From Saprospiraceae bacterium (GTDB lineage: Bacteria > Bacteroidota > Bacteroidia > Chitinophagales > Saprospiraceae), in contig JALHLK010000030.1 of the NCBI GenBank assembly GCA_022844565.1, positions 1 through 58,572 of the forward strand: a stretch of DNA of 58,572 bases, given 5' to 3'. Numbering within the stretch: position 1 is the stretch's first letter; each line of letters begins with the position of its first letter. The position numbers and the translations under genes are program-made. The notes under the pieces were generated by a model. The model ran no database searches. It was not told the DNA's origin and saw only the letters and a list, made by a program, of their open reading frames with translations. Below are positions 1 to 10,003 of the stretch, piece after piece.

Positions 1-120
1 CATTGGAAATATTACTCTGCTAAAGTTTAAATACTGAATAACAAGAGCCGTATGAAGGGAGACTTTCAAGTACGGTTCTGTGAGAGGCTTGGGCTGAGAT
101 GCCCTTGCCTACTCGGCAAG
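1..120 (+). mobile_element. 3' end of a group II intron (domains V and VI)
   Basis: Positions 45-79 match the bacterial group II intron domain V hairpin: GAGCCGTATG opens it and GTACGGTTCT closes it, with the catalytic-triad-type start. Domain VI follows: 82-84 pairs with 112-114, 85-88 (AGGC) with 107-110 (GCCT), and 91-94 (GGGC) with 101-104 (GCCC). A111 is left unpaired, as expected for the branch-point adenosine. The 3' splice site should lie a few bases after 114 but cannot be fixed without the exon sequence. Positions 1-30 read as an open frame ending in TAA and could be the last codons of the intron-encoded reverse transcriptase; that is only a guess. The rest of the intron is outside the window. 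Confidence 0.85.
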
Positions 121-394
121 TTAAATGAAATAGAATTAAAGCAAGACTTAGTAATTTGGTAAATTTGTTCATTTTTAAAGTTATTTACTCCAAATATACA
201 TCATTTTTTTTTGGAAGTCAGATTTATATTTAAATATCAATCTTTATATCTCAATAAATCAAAATTTAAGTCCATTGAAATACTCCTTCTTTTATATCAA
301 AAGACTCTTGTGAATCAGATTTAGCTAACTTAAAAAAAATTATAACCAACGCTTGAGTTAAGGTTTAGATGTTCGATTAAATTAATAGGATGTT
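121..394. other. AT-rich gap between intron end and gntP-like gene
   Basis: No open frame, RNA gene or repeat recognised. It lies downstream of the stop of the minus-strand permease gene and should hold that gene's transcript end, but no clear hairpin plus U-run is visible. Confidence 0.4.
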
Positions 395-1738
395 TTACAA
401 AATATAAAACAACATCAAACAAATCCCAAACCCCACAAACCCAATAATCGTAGATGCTACCGTCCATGTTCTTATCGCCTGAGGTTCCGTAAGTCCGAAC
501 ACCTCCTTAACCATCCAAAAACCACTATCATTGAGATGTGAAAATGAAGTTGCTCCTGAAGCAACTGCGACACCTACCAATGCTAATTGCGAGGAGGATA
601 AAGTATAATGGACCAATAATGGTGCAACAAGGCCTCCCGCAGTAATCATAGCTACCGTAGCTGAACCTTGTAATATTCTAACCAGCATCGCAGTGATAAA
701 CGCAAAAGCAATAATACCTATTCCTGCTGCTTGCATTGAGGTGGCAATAGCATCACCAATACCTGTGCTGATCAACACTTCTTTAAAGACTCCTCCGGCT
801 CCTGTTACCAATATGATTACACCAATTGGGTAAAATGATTTGGTCGATATATCTGCTAATACTTCTTTCGTCATACCTCTTTTGATACCCAATACATACC
901 AGGCTATCAAATTTGCTAAAAGCAAGGCAGAAAATGGATGGGTCAACATGCTTAAGATCGACTTCGTTTTAGCATTTTCAAAAGTTATCATACCCGAGTC
1001 AATTACGGTAGAAAATACGATCAACAAAACAGGGAAAAGTAAAATAGGCAATACCAAATTTATACCTGGTTTTTTATAATTTTCTATTTCTTCGATGGAA
1101 GATACTGATGACTTTGCTTCAATAAATAATTTACCACCTAAGTATTTGCCATAGACCATTCCTCCTAAAATTGCACAAGGAATACCCACTATAAAGCCCC
1201 AAATGATCATATTACCAAGTGGTATATTCAAAATTTCAGCTATAGCTAAAGGACCAGGCGTAGGAGGAATAAACGCATGACCAACTGCCAAGCCTCCAAT
1301 CAATGGTACTGCATAATAAATTAAAGATTTACCCGTCTGTCTTTGAAGAGCAGCAATTACAGGATACAAAATAATGATGCCCACATCAAAAAATACGGGT
1401 ACAGCTACCAATAATCCTGTGATCATCATAGCACTTGACGTATTTTTATCACCCAATAAATTTAAAAGCCATTTAGCTAACGTCTTCGCTCCACCCGTAT
1501 GCTCCAATATACCACCGAAAATAGCACCCAATCCTACAACAGTGGCAATAAATCCTAGCGACTTACCCATCCCATCTTTGATGGTAGTCATCAAACTTAC
1601 AGGATCCATTCCGGCGATTAATCCAGCAGAAATACTTGCAATCAGTAGGGCTATAAATGCAGGTATTTTAAAACGGATAATGAGGACTAAAATTAAGGTA
1701 ATACTTGAAAGTACAGCTATTAGCAGATTTGATTCCAT
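395..1738 (-). CDS. GntP-family gluconate/organic acid permease
   Basis: A 447-residue, strongly hydrophobic inner-membrane protein with about 12-14 membrane segments, the usual size for GntP/GntT proton symporters. Family hallmarks are the Gly-rich stretch near residues 68-80 (GLGAIFGGILEHTGG), GHAFIPPTPGP near residue 152 and SHLNDSGFWMVKEVFGLTEP near residue 400. These are typical of gluconate, idonate, 3-hydroxybutyrate or related sugar-acid permeases, and the substrate cannot be read from the sequence. It lies 90 bp downstream of the argE-like gene on the same strand, so it may be the last gene of that transcription unit or have its own promoter. No kinase or dehydratase for gluconate is nearby. 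Confidence 0.9.
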   Translation of the reverse strand: MESNLLIAVLSSITLILVLIIRFKIPAFIALLIASISAGLIAGMDPVSLMTTIKDGMGKSLGFIATVVGLGAIFGGILEHTGGAKTLAKWLLNLLGDKNTSSAMMITGLLVAVPVFFDVGIIILYPVIAALQRQTGKSLIYYAVPLIGGLAVGHAFIPPTPGPLAIAEILNIPLGNMIIWGFIVGIPCAILGGMVYGKYLGGKLFIEAKSSVSSIEEIENYKKPGINLVLPILLFPVLLIVFSTVIDSGMITFENAKTKSILSMLTHPFSALLLANLIAWYVLGIKRGMTKEVLADISTKSFYPIGVIILVTGAGGVFKEVLISTGIGDAIATSMQAAGIGIIAFAFITAMLVRILQGSATVAMITAGGLVAPLLVHYTLSSSQLALVGVAVASGATSFSHLNDSGFWMVKEVFGLTEPQAIRTWTVASTIIGFVGFGICLMLFYIL

Positions 1739-1828
1739 TGATTATTCGATTGAATTTGGATCTAAAGAAAGTGAGTTTTTATTAAATTTCAGTCTTTTAC
1801 TTTAATAAATGCTAGAAATCTAACAACT

Positions 1829-3001
1829 TTATTGTTTTTCAAACAATTCTCCCAATTTATCCAACATCACCACACAATTATTCAACTGCTCCACACTCAC
1901 AAACTCATTAGCCCTATGTGCCTGCGCTATGTCTCCGGGCCCACAGATAATGGTAGAAAAACCAGCTTCTGAAAATTGGCCCGCTTCTGCTGCATAAGCC
2001 ACTGTACCAAGGTCTTGTCTTTCATTAATTTGCGATAATAAAGCAATAATCGGTGCATCAGCGGCAGTGTCAAGTGGTGTTACATTAGGGTGGTCCATCT
2101 CGTGTACGATGGCAGTACCGGCAAATTTGGTTCTTAATTCTGCTTCTAGTTTCTTTGCATAATCAAAATATTCATTTAAGAGGGCTTCGAGATTGGTCTC
2201 TGGTATCTGACGTACATCCCAAAAGAAGGTACACTTATCAGCGATGACATTTGGAGCTATTCCGCCATTGACCATGCCAACATGGATAGACGTGTGATTA
2301 GGTACAAATCGATCATCAGTCTCCGTCAGACTCATCATCTTTTCTTCTAACCACAAGATCAATTTGGCTGCGGTGTGTATGGCACTTACCTCTTGCTTGA
2401 TTCTAGAGCTATGCCCTGCAGATCCATGAACCGTAGTTTTGTAAATAATTATCCCCTTGTGCCCTACAATAGGCTGCATCATACTTGGTTCACCGATGAT
2501 GGCATATTTGGGCTTTTCTACATAAGAAGTCATGATCGCATAAGCCAATTCTTCTCCAGCAAGGCATCCTACCTCTTCATCGTACGAGAAGGCTAAATAT
2601 ATAGGTGTTTGTAGATCTTTTTCTTTAAAAAAAGGCACCATGGCCAGACAACAAGCCAAAAATCCCTTCATATCACAACTACCCCTGGCATAGAGTAACC
2701 CTTCTTTTTCTGTCAAAACAAACGGATCAGTATGCCAATCTTGACCTTTTACAGGTACTACATCCATATGGCCCGACAAAACCAAGCCACCATCTGCAGC
2801 TGGGCCTATCCTCGCATGAAGAGATGCTTTATTGCCTTCAGCGTTGGGTATAAGGGTGTAGGGTACATCTTGTTCGTCAAGATATTTTTTGATATAGCCT
2901 AAAATAGGCAGATTACTTTCACCGCCTAGGCCGTCGAAAGCAACAAGGTCTGAAAGTATTTGGATCGTTTTGTCTAAAAGAGGATGTTTATGCTGGACCA
3001 T
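1829..3001 (-). CDS. argE: M20 family acetylornithine deacetylase-like hydrolase
   Basis: A 390-residue protein matching the ArgE branch of the M20 zinc peptidases (E. coli ArgE is 383 residues), which removes the acetyl group from N-acetylornithine or related N-acyl amino acids in the cytoplasm. Di-zinc site residues are visible: H78 and D80 in GHMDVVPV, bridging D110 in GSCDMKG, the catalytic DEE at 141-143, and the C-terminal His in AQAHRANEF. Its start overlaps the end of the YfcC-type permease gene by 14 bp, so the two are translationally linked. This suggests uptake of an N-acylated amino acid or peptide followed by deacylation. No other arginine genes are nearby, so a catabolic role is as likely as biosynthesis. 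Confidence 0.85.
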   Translation of the reverse strand: MVQHKHPLLDKTIQILSDLVAFDGLGGESNLPILGYIKKYLDEQDVPYTLIPNAEGNKASLHARIGPAADGGLVLSGHMDVVPVKGQDWHTDPFVLTEKEGLLYARGSCDMKGFLACCLAMVPFFKEKDLQTPIYLAFSYDEEVGCLAGEELAYAIMTSYVEKPKYAIIGEPSMMQPIVGHKGIIIYKTTVHGSAGHSSRIKQEVSAIHTAAKLILWLEEKMMSLTETDDRFVPNHTSIHVGMVNGGIAPNVIADKCTFFWDVRQIPETNLEALLNEYFDYAKKLEAELRTKFAGTAIVHEMDHPNVTPLDTAADAPIIALLSQINERQDLGTVAYAAEAGQFSEAGFSTIICGPGDIAQAHRANEFVSVEQLNNCVVMLDKLGELFEKQ

Positions 3002-4373
3002 AATTAATGATTACTGATATAAATACAAATAGGACTCCTAACGCAAGAATCATGACAAATAAAGGAAAAATAAATTTCAACCATCGATCAAAAGGGACAC
3101 CACACAATGCTGTCATTGCAATAATACCACCAAATGCTGGATTGATAAGGTTTGATATTCCATCACCGCATTGGAAAGCAAGTGTTACCGTTTGTTTTGT
3201 CAATCCCAAGACATCTCCGACGGGAAATAAAATGGGTAAAGTAGCTAAAGCCTGCCCACTACCAGAAGGAATTATAAAATTTATGATCGATTGTACAAAC
3301 AACATACCCACTGCTGAAAAATGAGTCGGCAATTTTACAAGTAATTCAGACAGTTGATAGGCTATGGTATCATTGATCGCACCTTTTTCTAAAATTACTT
3401 TTATCGCAGCTGCCAAACCAACCATAAAAGCCCCTGGAGCAACCTCTGCAACAGACTCTAATACAATTTTTCCTATTTCTACTTTTTTGTCATAAATTAA
3501 GAATGCAATGATTACGGCAAAACCACAAAACACAGCAGACAATTCATTCAAAAACCAATGATAATTAAACACTCCATAAAGCATCAATCCTATCATAGCT
3601 ACGAATAGCAGTAATAGAAGACAATCTCTATTTTTAAAAGTATATTCTTCTAGTGGTCTTTTTGCTTTAAATGAAGAATGATCAAGACCTTGACCAAGTC
3701 CTATTGAGGGCTCATTGATAATCTTTTTATAGTACCGTACGTTATACAATGCCAAAATAAGTAATCCAAAAAAGCATAAGACACTTCTTAATTCGGCTCC
3801 GGAAAATAAAGGAAGATTAGCTATTCGGTGTGCTGTACCGATGGTGTACGGATTAAATGGAGAAAAACCAAAACCAACTGTTATGCCTCCAACCGCTATG
3901 CCTGTTGCCAAAATCAAATCTCCGCCAATAGCCAAACTCAACATCGCAGCAATTGGCACCAAAGCGATATTATTCTCATAACCAATAAATACGCCCATCA
4001 TACCAAATAAAAAGGTTGCTATAAATACCACCGATTTAGGATTGTCCTTTCCTAATTTTCTGACGAATATGGCTATAGCGGTTTCTAAAGTACCTGCCGC
4101 TTTCAGAAGCCCAAACATGATACCACTTGCAATGATTATAAAAATTATATCAATCGCAGTCTTGAATCCCATAGGAAAAGCCATGAAAAAATCTCCAATA
4201 CCTAGTGGTTTCTGATCGGTAAGTTTATAAGAATTGGCTACCACAGTCATCTTACCGTCTACTTCGATCCGATCATAACTCCCCGAAGGAATGACATAGC
4301 TTAACAAAACCGCCAAAATCATTATGGAAAATAACATAATAACAGGATGAGGCAGCCGTATATTTTTTATCAT
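2988..4373 (-). CDS. YfcC/DcuC-superfamily permease
   Basis: A 461-residue polytopic inner-membrane protein with about 12 membrane segments. The N-terminal segment ending in SYVIPSGSYDR, the GFGFSPFNPYTIGTAHRIA loop near residue 170, and the C-terminal half with IIPSGSGQALATLPI and GDGISNLINPAFG are typical of the YfcC family (ion transporter superfamily, C4-dicarboxylate carrier-like). Members are proposed to carry amino acids, peptides or carboxylates. It follows the exonuclease III gene after 15 bp and overlaps the downstream M20 hydrolase gene by 14 bp, an arrangement that recalls AbgT-AbgAB, where a permease feeds an amidohydrolase. The exact substrate is unknown. Confidence 0.82.
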   Translation of the reverse strand: MIKNIRLPHPVIMLFSIMILAVLLSYVIPSGSYDRIEVDGKMTVVANSYKLTDQKPLGIGDFFMAFPMGFKTAIDIIFIIIASGIMFGLLKAAGTLETAIAIFVRKLGKDNPKSVVFIATFLFGMMGVFIGYENNIALVPIAAMLSLAIGGDLILATGIAVGGITVGFGFSPFNPYTIGTAHRIANLPLFSGAELRSVLCFFGLLILALYNVRYYKKIINEPSIGLGQGLDHSSFKAKRPLEEYTFKNRDCLLLLLFVAMIGLMLYGVFNYHWFLNELSAVFCGFAVIIAFLIYDKKVEIGKIVLESVAEVAPGAFMVGLAAAIKVILEKGAINDTIAYQLSELLVKLPTHFSAVGMLFVQSIINFIIPSGSGQALATLPILFPVGDVLGLTKQTVTLAFQCGDGISNLINPAFGGIIAMTALCGVPFDRWLKFIFPLFVMILALGVLFVFISVIINYGPA

Positions 4374-4388
4374 AAGGAGTTATTCAAA

Positions 4389-5156
4389 TTATGAGAGGGT
4401 TAGGATAATTGGACAATGATCCGATCCTAATATTTGATCAAGAATTTCAGAATTTTTCAATCTTGCTTCTAAATCTGGAGAAATCAAAAAATAATCAAGT
4501 CTCCATCCTAAGTTTTTAGCCCTTGCACCAAATCTTACACTCCAAAATGAGTATTGAATTTTTGAACCATTCACTGCACGGTAAGAATCGATTAGTCCAG
4601 AATTTATAAATGCCGTCATACCATCTATCTCCACTTGTGTGTATCCTGATGTCTTATTATAATTTTCTTTTGGGCGAGCCAAATCTATGGGTTGGTGTGC
4701 CACGTTAAAGTCACCCGTGATGATTACACCTTTTCCAGTAGCTCTCAGACTATTGATGTAATGTAAAAAGGCTTCATCCCATGTAGAGCGGTATGCTAAT
4801 CTTTTTAGACCTTCCCCTGAGTTTGGTATATATCCATTGACCAAATAAAAATCTTCAAACTCTGCCGTAATGATCCTACCTTCATCATCGTGCTCTTCCC
4901 AACCTATACCGTTGGTGATATTAAGAGGTATTTTCTTACTTGCAATTGCGACTCCAGAGTACCCTTTTTTAGTAGCGGAATTAGCAAATATATGGTATTT
5001 GGGCTGTGCGCCTAATACCTCCACAACCTGTTCTTCGGTTGCCTTAGTTTCTTGAAAACATAGGATGTCGGCATTGACATTCTCAATGAACTGATGAAGG
5101 TTTTTACCAGCTACGGCCCTTATTCCGTTGACATTCCAACTTACTATTTTAGTCAT
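4389..5156 (-). CDS. xth: Exodeoxyribonuclease III / AP endonuclease
   Basis: A 255-residue protein of the exonuclease-endonuclease-phosphatase fold, the normal length for ExoA/XthA. It cuts DNA 5' to abasic sites and removes 3'-blocking groups in base excision repair. Motifs are in order: VSWNVNGIRA at 5-14, the Mg2+-binding E36 in CFQETKA, NGYIPNSGEGLKR near 108, GDFNVAH near 147, a WRLDYFLIS segment near 220, and the terminal catalytic SDHCPI. It is the first gene of the minus-strand group, and its likely promoter lies in the repeat-rich gap upstream (to the right). Confidence 0.95.
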   Translation of the reverse strand: MTKIVSWNVNGIRAVAGKNLHQFIENVNADILCFQETKATEEQVVEVLGAQPKYHIFANSATKKGYSGVAIASKKIPLNITNGIGWEEHDDEGRIITAEFEDFYLVNGYIPNSGEGLKRLAYRSTWDEAFLHYINSLRATGKGVIITGDFNVAHQPIDLARPKENYNKTSGYTQVEIDGMTAFINSGLIDSYRAVNGSKIQYSFWSVRFGARAKNLGWRLDYFLISPDLEARLKNSEILDQILGSDHCPIILTLS

Positions 5157-5229
5157 ACTTTACACAATTTTTCCTGAAGCGGGTGCAAGATAATCAATAA
5201 ATTGAAATTGGGAATATTAGGCAATTTAC

Positions 5230-5443
5230 AAATGATCTAATGTTCAAATGATCCGATGTTCAAATGAACGAATATTGAGTCCATCTCGAAAGTATAAAAG
5301 TTACAAATTCACAAATTTTAATAATTGTAAATAATTAATATTCAATAAATTAAAATTATCATAATCTCGCAAATTAACAGAAAACGAGTTTCTGTAGGAG
5401 ACTCAATATTCAAATTATCTTATTTTCAAATTATCTCAATTTG
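5230..5443. repeat. 16-bp tandem repeat array interrupted by an inverted-repeat segment
   Basis: Two 16-bp units (5230-5245 and 5246-5261) differ at two positions and are followed by a partial unit. Two related units resume at 5412-5427 and 5428-5443; the first matches the left unit at 13 of 16 positions. Between them lies a segment bounded by a perfect 12-bp inverted repeat: GAATATTGAGTC at 5270-5281 and GACTCAATATTC at 5400-5411. The pattern fits a small palindrome-ended element inserted into, or bracketed by, the array. No open frame is present. Confidence 0.6.
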
Positions 5444-5512
5444 GCTATAAGTGGTATTTTTAATATAGTTATAGCCAAATCAAGATATAGATTTGGCTAT
5501 AACTATATCTTG
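5439..5512. promoter_or_regulatory. Mutually exclusive hairpins
   Basis: The sequence at 5464-5480 is a perfect 17-bp reverse complement of 5491-5507. Its right part (5469-5480) is also a perfect 12-bp reverse complement of 5439-5450. In addition, 5481-5490 (CAAGATATAG) pairs perfectly with 5503-5512 (CTATATCTTG). The middle arm can therefore pair left or right, and the right arm can form a second hairpin. It lies downstream of the lipoprotein gene's stop (5576, minus strand) and upstream of xth, so it could be a transcript end, an attenuator-like switch for xth, or a remnant of a palindromic repeat. Confidence 0.5.
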
Positions 5513-5575
5513 AATTTGATAAATATTTTTGTATTTTAAACTAAAACACAATTGATTTTCAATGGAATACGGTTA

Positions 5576-6553
5576 TCACTCTTTCAACACCTCCTTCAAC
5601 CTCATAATCAATTCCTTCCCCTCAGTACTAAACTTGTCATATTTACCTTCATAATTTGCAAATACTAACAATTGAAAATTTTCAGCGATAATCTCCTCAG
5701 GATGTATAATGTAGCTGGTGTTATCCTTAATCTTCTGAAAAAATACATCGGTACGCTCATCCAAGATGCCCTTTGTCCCTACCGAATTATCTTTATTTAT
5801 CTGATAAAGATTGAAGTCAATATAGTCAAAGAAATTGGGATTATCTTTTGTGTATTTAGAAAACTTACTGGTCAACAAAGGGATAGCCAATGTGCCATTT
5901 AAGTCTATAGCAAAATCATTGAAGGATGCATCTGGATTGATGATGAGGCGCTTTTCTAAGTTTACAGGCATGGTCAGCTTTTTACCATGTCTCTCAAAGC
6001 CAATTAATGGATACGTCTTATTTCGTAAGTCAGGATTTAACCTTGATATCACGTGCCATATTTCATGGACCATCGTAGTTAATTCTTTTTGGAAATTTTT
6101 CGCCTCAAAAACACCTTTAGGGAAAAAGATGGTTTTGCCGCGTGTGAAATATACTCCTTCACCAAAGAAACCCGGTTTGATCATTATTAACTGAATAGTG
6201 TCAGGCATAATACTAGGATACAGCGCTTTAATCATGGTCTTAGCTGTAGTAAATACACTATCAATAAAGATTTTATCTTCCTTAGAAAAGTCATTCACTT
6301 GAGTCTGCAAATAACGTTTGAGACTATCAACCGCTTGGTTTCTGTTTGAGAATCCAAGTTCGTTTTTCATCTGAATCGATAACTCTAAGGTTTGCAATTT
6401 CTCAAAATAAATATCCTTATCTTCAACTATTATAATCTGAGCTGCATGCAAACTATCTACGATACTGAGATAAGTTTCAGTTGGTACTCTTTGAGTCTTA
6501 CAACCTGTGTTGATACAAAATAAAATACCAACAAACCAGTATATTTTTACCAT
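5576..6553 (-). CDS. Lipoprotein with gluzincin-type zinc peptidase motif
   Basis: A 325-residue protein with an N-terminal hydrophobic segment and a lipobox ending at C18 (CINTGC), so a predicted envelope lipoprotein. An HExxH zinc motif is present: H163-E164-x-x-H167 in VHEIWHVIS. A downstream Glu in HPEEIIAENF near residue 294 is a plausible third zinc ligand, which together would make a gluzincin-like peptidase. The first 120 residues are helical and charged and are not recognised. It is 35 bp downstream of the large BNR-propeller gene on the same strand, so the two are probably co-transcribed. The family is not identified with confidence, and catalytic activity is inferred from the motif alone. 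Confidence 0.7.
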   Translation of the reverse strand: MVKIYWFVGILFCINTGCKTQRVPTETYLSIVDSLHAAQIIIVEDKDIYFEKLQTLELSIQMKNELGFSNRNQAVDSLKRYLQTQVNDFSKEDKIFIDSVFTTAKTMIKALYPSIMPDTIQLIMIKPGFFGEGVYFTRGKTIFFPKGVFEAKNFQKELTTMVHEIWHVISRLNPDLRNKTYPLIGFERHGKKLTMPVNLEKRLIINPDASFNDFAIDLNGTLAIPLLTSKFSKYTKDNPNFFDYIDFNLYQINKDNSVGTKGILDERTDVFFQKIKDNTSYIIHPEEIIAENFQLLVFANYEGKYDKFSTEGKELIMRLKEVLKE

Positions 6554-6588
6554 AACTTAGATTATGTTTTACATTTATTTTCTTTAAA

Positions 6589-9500
6589 TTAAGGTTTATT
6601 TACTCTTTCATTAGTTATTAAAGCAGGTACATTGCTCTTTTTATATAATTCATTGTAGTCATTAATATCCTTACCAATGCTCTTTTGAATAAAATCTTGA
6701 TAAGACGCCCATTCCTTATTGACATCTGCAAGCCTCAATTTTGCAGCTTGTGGTACTCTTGGATCGTGTTGATCTGCAAACCCCTTAAGTTCGAAATATT
6801 GCGCATTGAGCATACTTGGGAAGTTAATCACATCCTGAAAATTAGCTTGTTTTGTTTGAACCATTGAACTCTCCCATTCTGTGATTTTTTTGACTAAATA
6901 CATTCCCGTATCCAGCATTACTTTGTATTCGGGTCTATTTTTATAGAGCTCATTGTATTGTTCAATTTGTTTTTTGACCTTGCGAATATCATTTACGTGA
7001 TTGTGGATTTCTTTGATTTTACCTTCCACCTCACGCATAAATAATTGTTGTTCTGCCCATTGATTTGGAGTAATATTCTTTAGATTTGGATCATTCTTTA
7101 CTACAAAAGAAGCTTCAGAAGTTTGGCCTTTATACTGTATTCGCGTTTTATAATTACCTGGAGCTAGGCGATGACCATTATAATCTCCATATACAAAGGC
7201 ATTGGGTATTTCTGGCAAAGTCTCACTCCTAAAGTCCCATGCAAATCTATTCAATCCCTTTTCAGCAGGTATAACAACGGGAGGAGGTGGACCACCTGGA
7301 AACGGCTTAAAGTTTGGATTTTTGATGCTCGAATAGCTTCTAATTACCCCATCATTCATATCCAATATCTGCAAAACCACTTCGCTCGAATCCGCTTTTT
7401 CTGGTAGAATATAATCCAATAAAACTCCAGCAGCTGGATTTTTACCCGTACCCGGTGGAATGCTCATCCATGACGGAGCATTGGATTCAAACTTGTAGGT
7501 AGGTTTTGGTGAAAGTACTGCAAAATTTTCAATTTTACCTTTTGTTTGTTGCAAAGCACTAATATCATCCAAAATCCAAAAAGACCTACCTGCTGTTGAT
7601 ACTACAAGATCATTGTCTGCAATTGCGATATCCGTGATAGGTACCACAGGTAGATTCAATTGAAATAATTGCCAATTATTACCTCCATCACTCGAAAGGT
7701 AAAATCCTCTTTCTGCACCTCCATATAATAAATCTTTTTGAGTTTTATCTTCCCTTATTACCCTTATGAAGTCATCTTTTCTGACACCATTATTAATTTT
7801 TGTCCATGTTTTACCATAGTCTGTTGTTTTAAAACTCATACTTGCAAAATCATTGAACTTATATCTTGTAGCAGAAACATAGGCCGTCGCTTTGTCATGT
7901 GGAGAAACTTCAATACTGCTGATCAAACATTCTTCTAATCCAGATGGTGTAATGTTTTCCCAGTTTTTTCCTCCATTTTTTGTAATATATACCAAGCCGC
8001 AATCACTACCTGTGTAAATCACACCTTGCTCAAGTGTTGATTCTATCACATAACTTAGCGTGTTATAATTTTCGCCCCCAGCCCCTTCGTTGGTAATTGG
8101 GGCACCACCTAATCCTTGTTTTAATGTATCATTTCGAGTCAAATCAGGACTTATGGATACCCAAGTTAGCCCTTCATCTTCTGTTTTAAACAATACTTGA
8201 GCACCATGATAGATCGTACTGTAATTGTGAGGAGAAGCAATAATCGGAGCATTCCAATTGTACCGATACTTCATATTTTTAGGTTGTAAAGCCAAAATAT
8301 TAGCTGGATATTGGGTGATTTCTTTAGTATGTCCGTTATCCATATTTAAGACACTTATGCCTCCTTGGTAGCAGCCTCCATAGACTAGTTTTGGATTCTT
8401 TGGATCAAAAGCCATAAAAGCACTTTCACAGCCAGGACCAATGAACCAATCCTTGTCCGTCAGACCAATACCATTGTTTCTACTTGATATGATAACGGAA
8501 GTGTTATCCTGTTGTCCACCATATACTTTATAAGGAAATTGCTGATCTACATTGACTCTATAAAATTGAGAAGTTGGTTGATTATTAAGTGTTGACCATG
8601 TTATACCACCATTGTAGGTTATCTCTCCACCTCCATCATCACCCAGAATCATATTTTTATTATTCTTAGGATTAATCCATAAATCATGGGTGTCACCATG
8701 TCCAACACCCACCACACTAAATGTTTTTCCCCCGTCAATTGACTTTGTCATCGGTGCATTCAACACGTAAACTATATCTGCTTGTACGGGATCAGCAAAA
8801 ACCTCCATATAATACCAAGATCTTGCAGTAATCAATTGATTGTTAGACATTAATTGCCATGACTTGCCAGCATTATCAGATCTATACAAACCGGCAACTG
8901 ATTTTTCTGCCTCCACAATAGCGTAAACCCTATCAGGATTGGCTTTGGAAACCGAAACACCTATCTTTCCTTTTATAACTGGAAGACCTTCATTGATAGG
9001 CTGCCATGTTTCGCCTCCATCGTTAGACTTCCAAATCCCACAACCCTTACCTCCACTTCTTACTTGCCAAGGCAATCTTCTATGCTCCCAAGTTGCAGCA
9101 TATAAAATCAAAGGATTGCTACTATCCATACTTAGCGAAGATGCTCCCGAGTCATCATTTACAAACAAAACCTTTTTCCAATTAGCTCCACCATCTACAC
9201 TTTTATAAATACCTCTATCCTCACTCGCACCATGTGCAGGCCCTTGTGATGCCACATAGACGATGTCAGGATTAGTTGGGTGGACGATCACATCAGAAAT
9301 ATGACGCGTTTTTTCCAAACCCACATTTTTCCAAGTTTTGCCAGCATCGGTAGATTTATACACACCATCGCCATAAGTCGTCATCACACCTCTTATCGCG
9401 TGCTCACCCGTACCTACGTATATAATGCTAGGATTGGACTCACTTACCGCTATATCTCCGATACTACTTGTATTAAAAAAGCCATCCGATATATTCTCCC

Positions 9501-9777
9501 AATTGAGCCCCCCATCAATAGTTTTCCAAAGGCCACCACCTGTATATCCCGTATAATATAACATCGTATTACCTAGCACTCCAGATACCGCATTCGATCT
9601 ACCCCCTCTAAATGGCCCAATATTCCTCCATTTTAAGCCTTTGTACAAATCTGCGTCTATTGGTGCTACTGGCACTGCTGCCACAATTGGAGTTTTGACC
9701 GATGTTGCTTTTTTCTTTTGCGCTGTAACTAGATTGCCAATTAAAAAAAAACAGATGAAAGTGATGATTCTTACCAT
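6589..9777 (-). CDS. Secreted VPS10/BNR-repeat beta-propeller protein
   Basis: A 1062-residue exported protein; the signal peptide ends near residue 19 (LVTAQKKK). Residues of about 45-720 form a series of BNR/Asp-box repeats of the type S-x-D-x-G-x-x-W ([34 protein letters not shown]), which build sialidase- or sortilin-like propellers. The C-terminal 350 residues include a beta-sandwich-like segment (a FAWDFR stretch) and a helical tail with YNELYK repeats. Bacteroidota genomes carry many such proteins, annotated as VPS10-domain or glycosyl hydrolase proteins, usually without known substrate. No sialidase catalytic Arg triad is obvious. The terminal lipoprotein peptidase gene is its likely operon partner. 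Confidence 0.85.
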   Translation of the reverse strand: MVRIITFICFFLIGNLVTAQKKKATSVKTPIVAAVPVAPIDADLYKGLKWRNIGPFRGGRSNAVSGVLGNTMLYYTGYTGGGLWKTIDGGLNWENISDGFFNTSSIGDIAVSESNPSIIYVGTGEHAIRGVMTTYGDGVYKSTDAGKTWKNVGLEKTRHISDVIVHPTNPDIVYVASQGPAHGASEDRGIYKSVDGGANWKKVLFVNDDSGASSLSMDSSNPLILYAATWEHRRLPWQVRSGGKGCGIWKSNDGGETWQPINEGLPVIKGKIGVSVSKANPDRVYAIVEAEKSVAGLYRSDNAGKSWQLMSNNQLITARSWYYMEVFADPVQADIVYVLNAPMTKSIDGGKTFSVVGVGHGDTHDLWINPKNNKNMILGDDGGGEITYNGGITWSTLNNQPTSQFYRVNVDQQFPYKVYGGQQDNTSVIISSRNNGIGLTDKDWFIGPGCESAFMAFDPKNPKLVYGGCYQGGISVLNMDNGHTKEITQYPANILALQPKNMKYRYNWNAPIIASPHNYSTIYHGAQVLFKTEDEGLTWVSISPDLTRNDTLKQGLGGAPITNEGAGGENYNTLSYVIESTLEQGVIYTGSDCGLVYITKNGGKNWENITPSGLEECLISSIEVSPHDKATAYVSATRYKFNDFASMSFKTTDYGKTWTKINNGVRKDDFIRVIREDKTQKDLLYGGAERGFYLSSDGGNNWQLFQLNLPVVPITDIAIADNDLVVSTAGRSFWILDDISALQQTKGKIENFAVLSPKPTYKFESNAPSWMSIPPGTGKNPAAGVLLDYILPEKADSSEVVLQILDMNDGVIRSYSSIKNPNFKPFPGGPPPPVVIPAEKGLNRFAWDFRSETLPEIPNAFVYGDYNGHRLAPGNYKTRIQYKGQTSEASFVVKNDPNLKNITPNQWAEQQLFMREVEGKIKEIHNHVNDIRKVKKQIEQYNELYKNRPEYKVMLDTGMYLVKKITEWESSMVQTKQANFQDVINFPSMLNAQYFELKGFADQHDPRVPQAAKLRLADVNKEWASYQDFIQKSIGKDINDYNELYKKSNVPALITNERVNKP

Positions 9778-10003
9778 AACAATTTGATTTAGTTTATTTG
9801 TTTACATCAGATTAAGTAATAAGCTTACTCTGGGAATATTATATTTGATGCAAAATAGAAATTCTTTTTGTAATTGAAAAATAAGTGGTGAATTTCCTTT
9901 TTCTCCAAATTTATTAAGCAATAAAGTATGGGTGTTTACAAAAAAATAAAAAGCTTCAGGAACCCAATTTAATTAAGAAATGTTATGTTTAAAAAATTGT
10001 ATT

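Noticed and set aside
5160-5220. -7 promoter motif for xth on the minus strand
   Set aside because: TATCTTGC is present but lacks one T of the TAnnTTTG consensus and has no -33 element.
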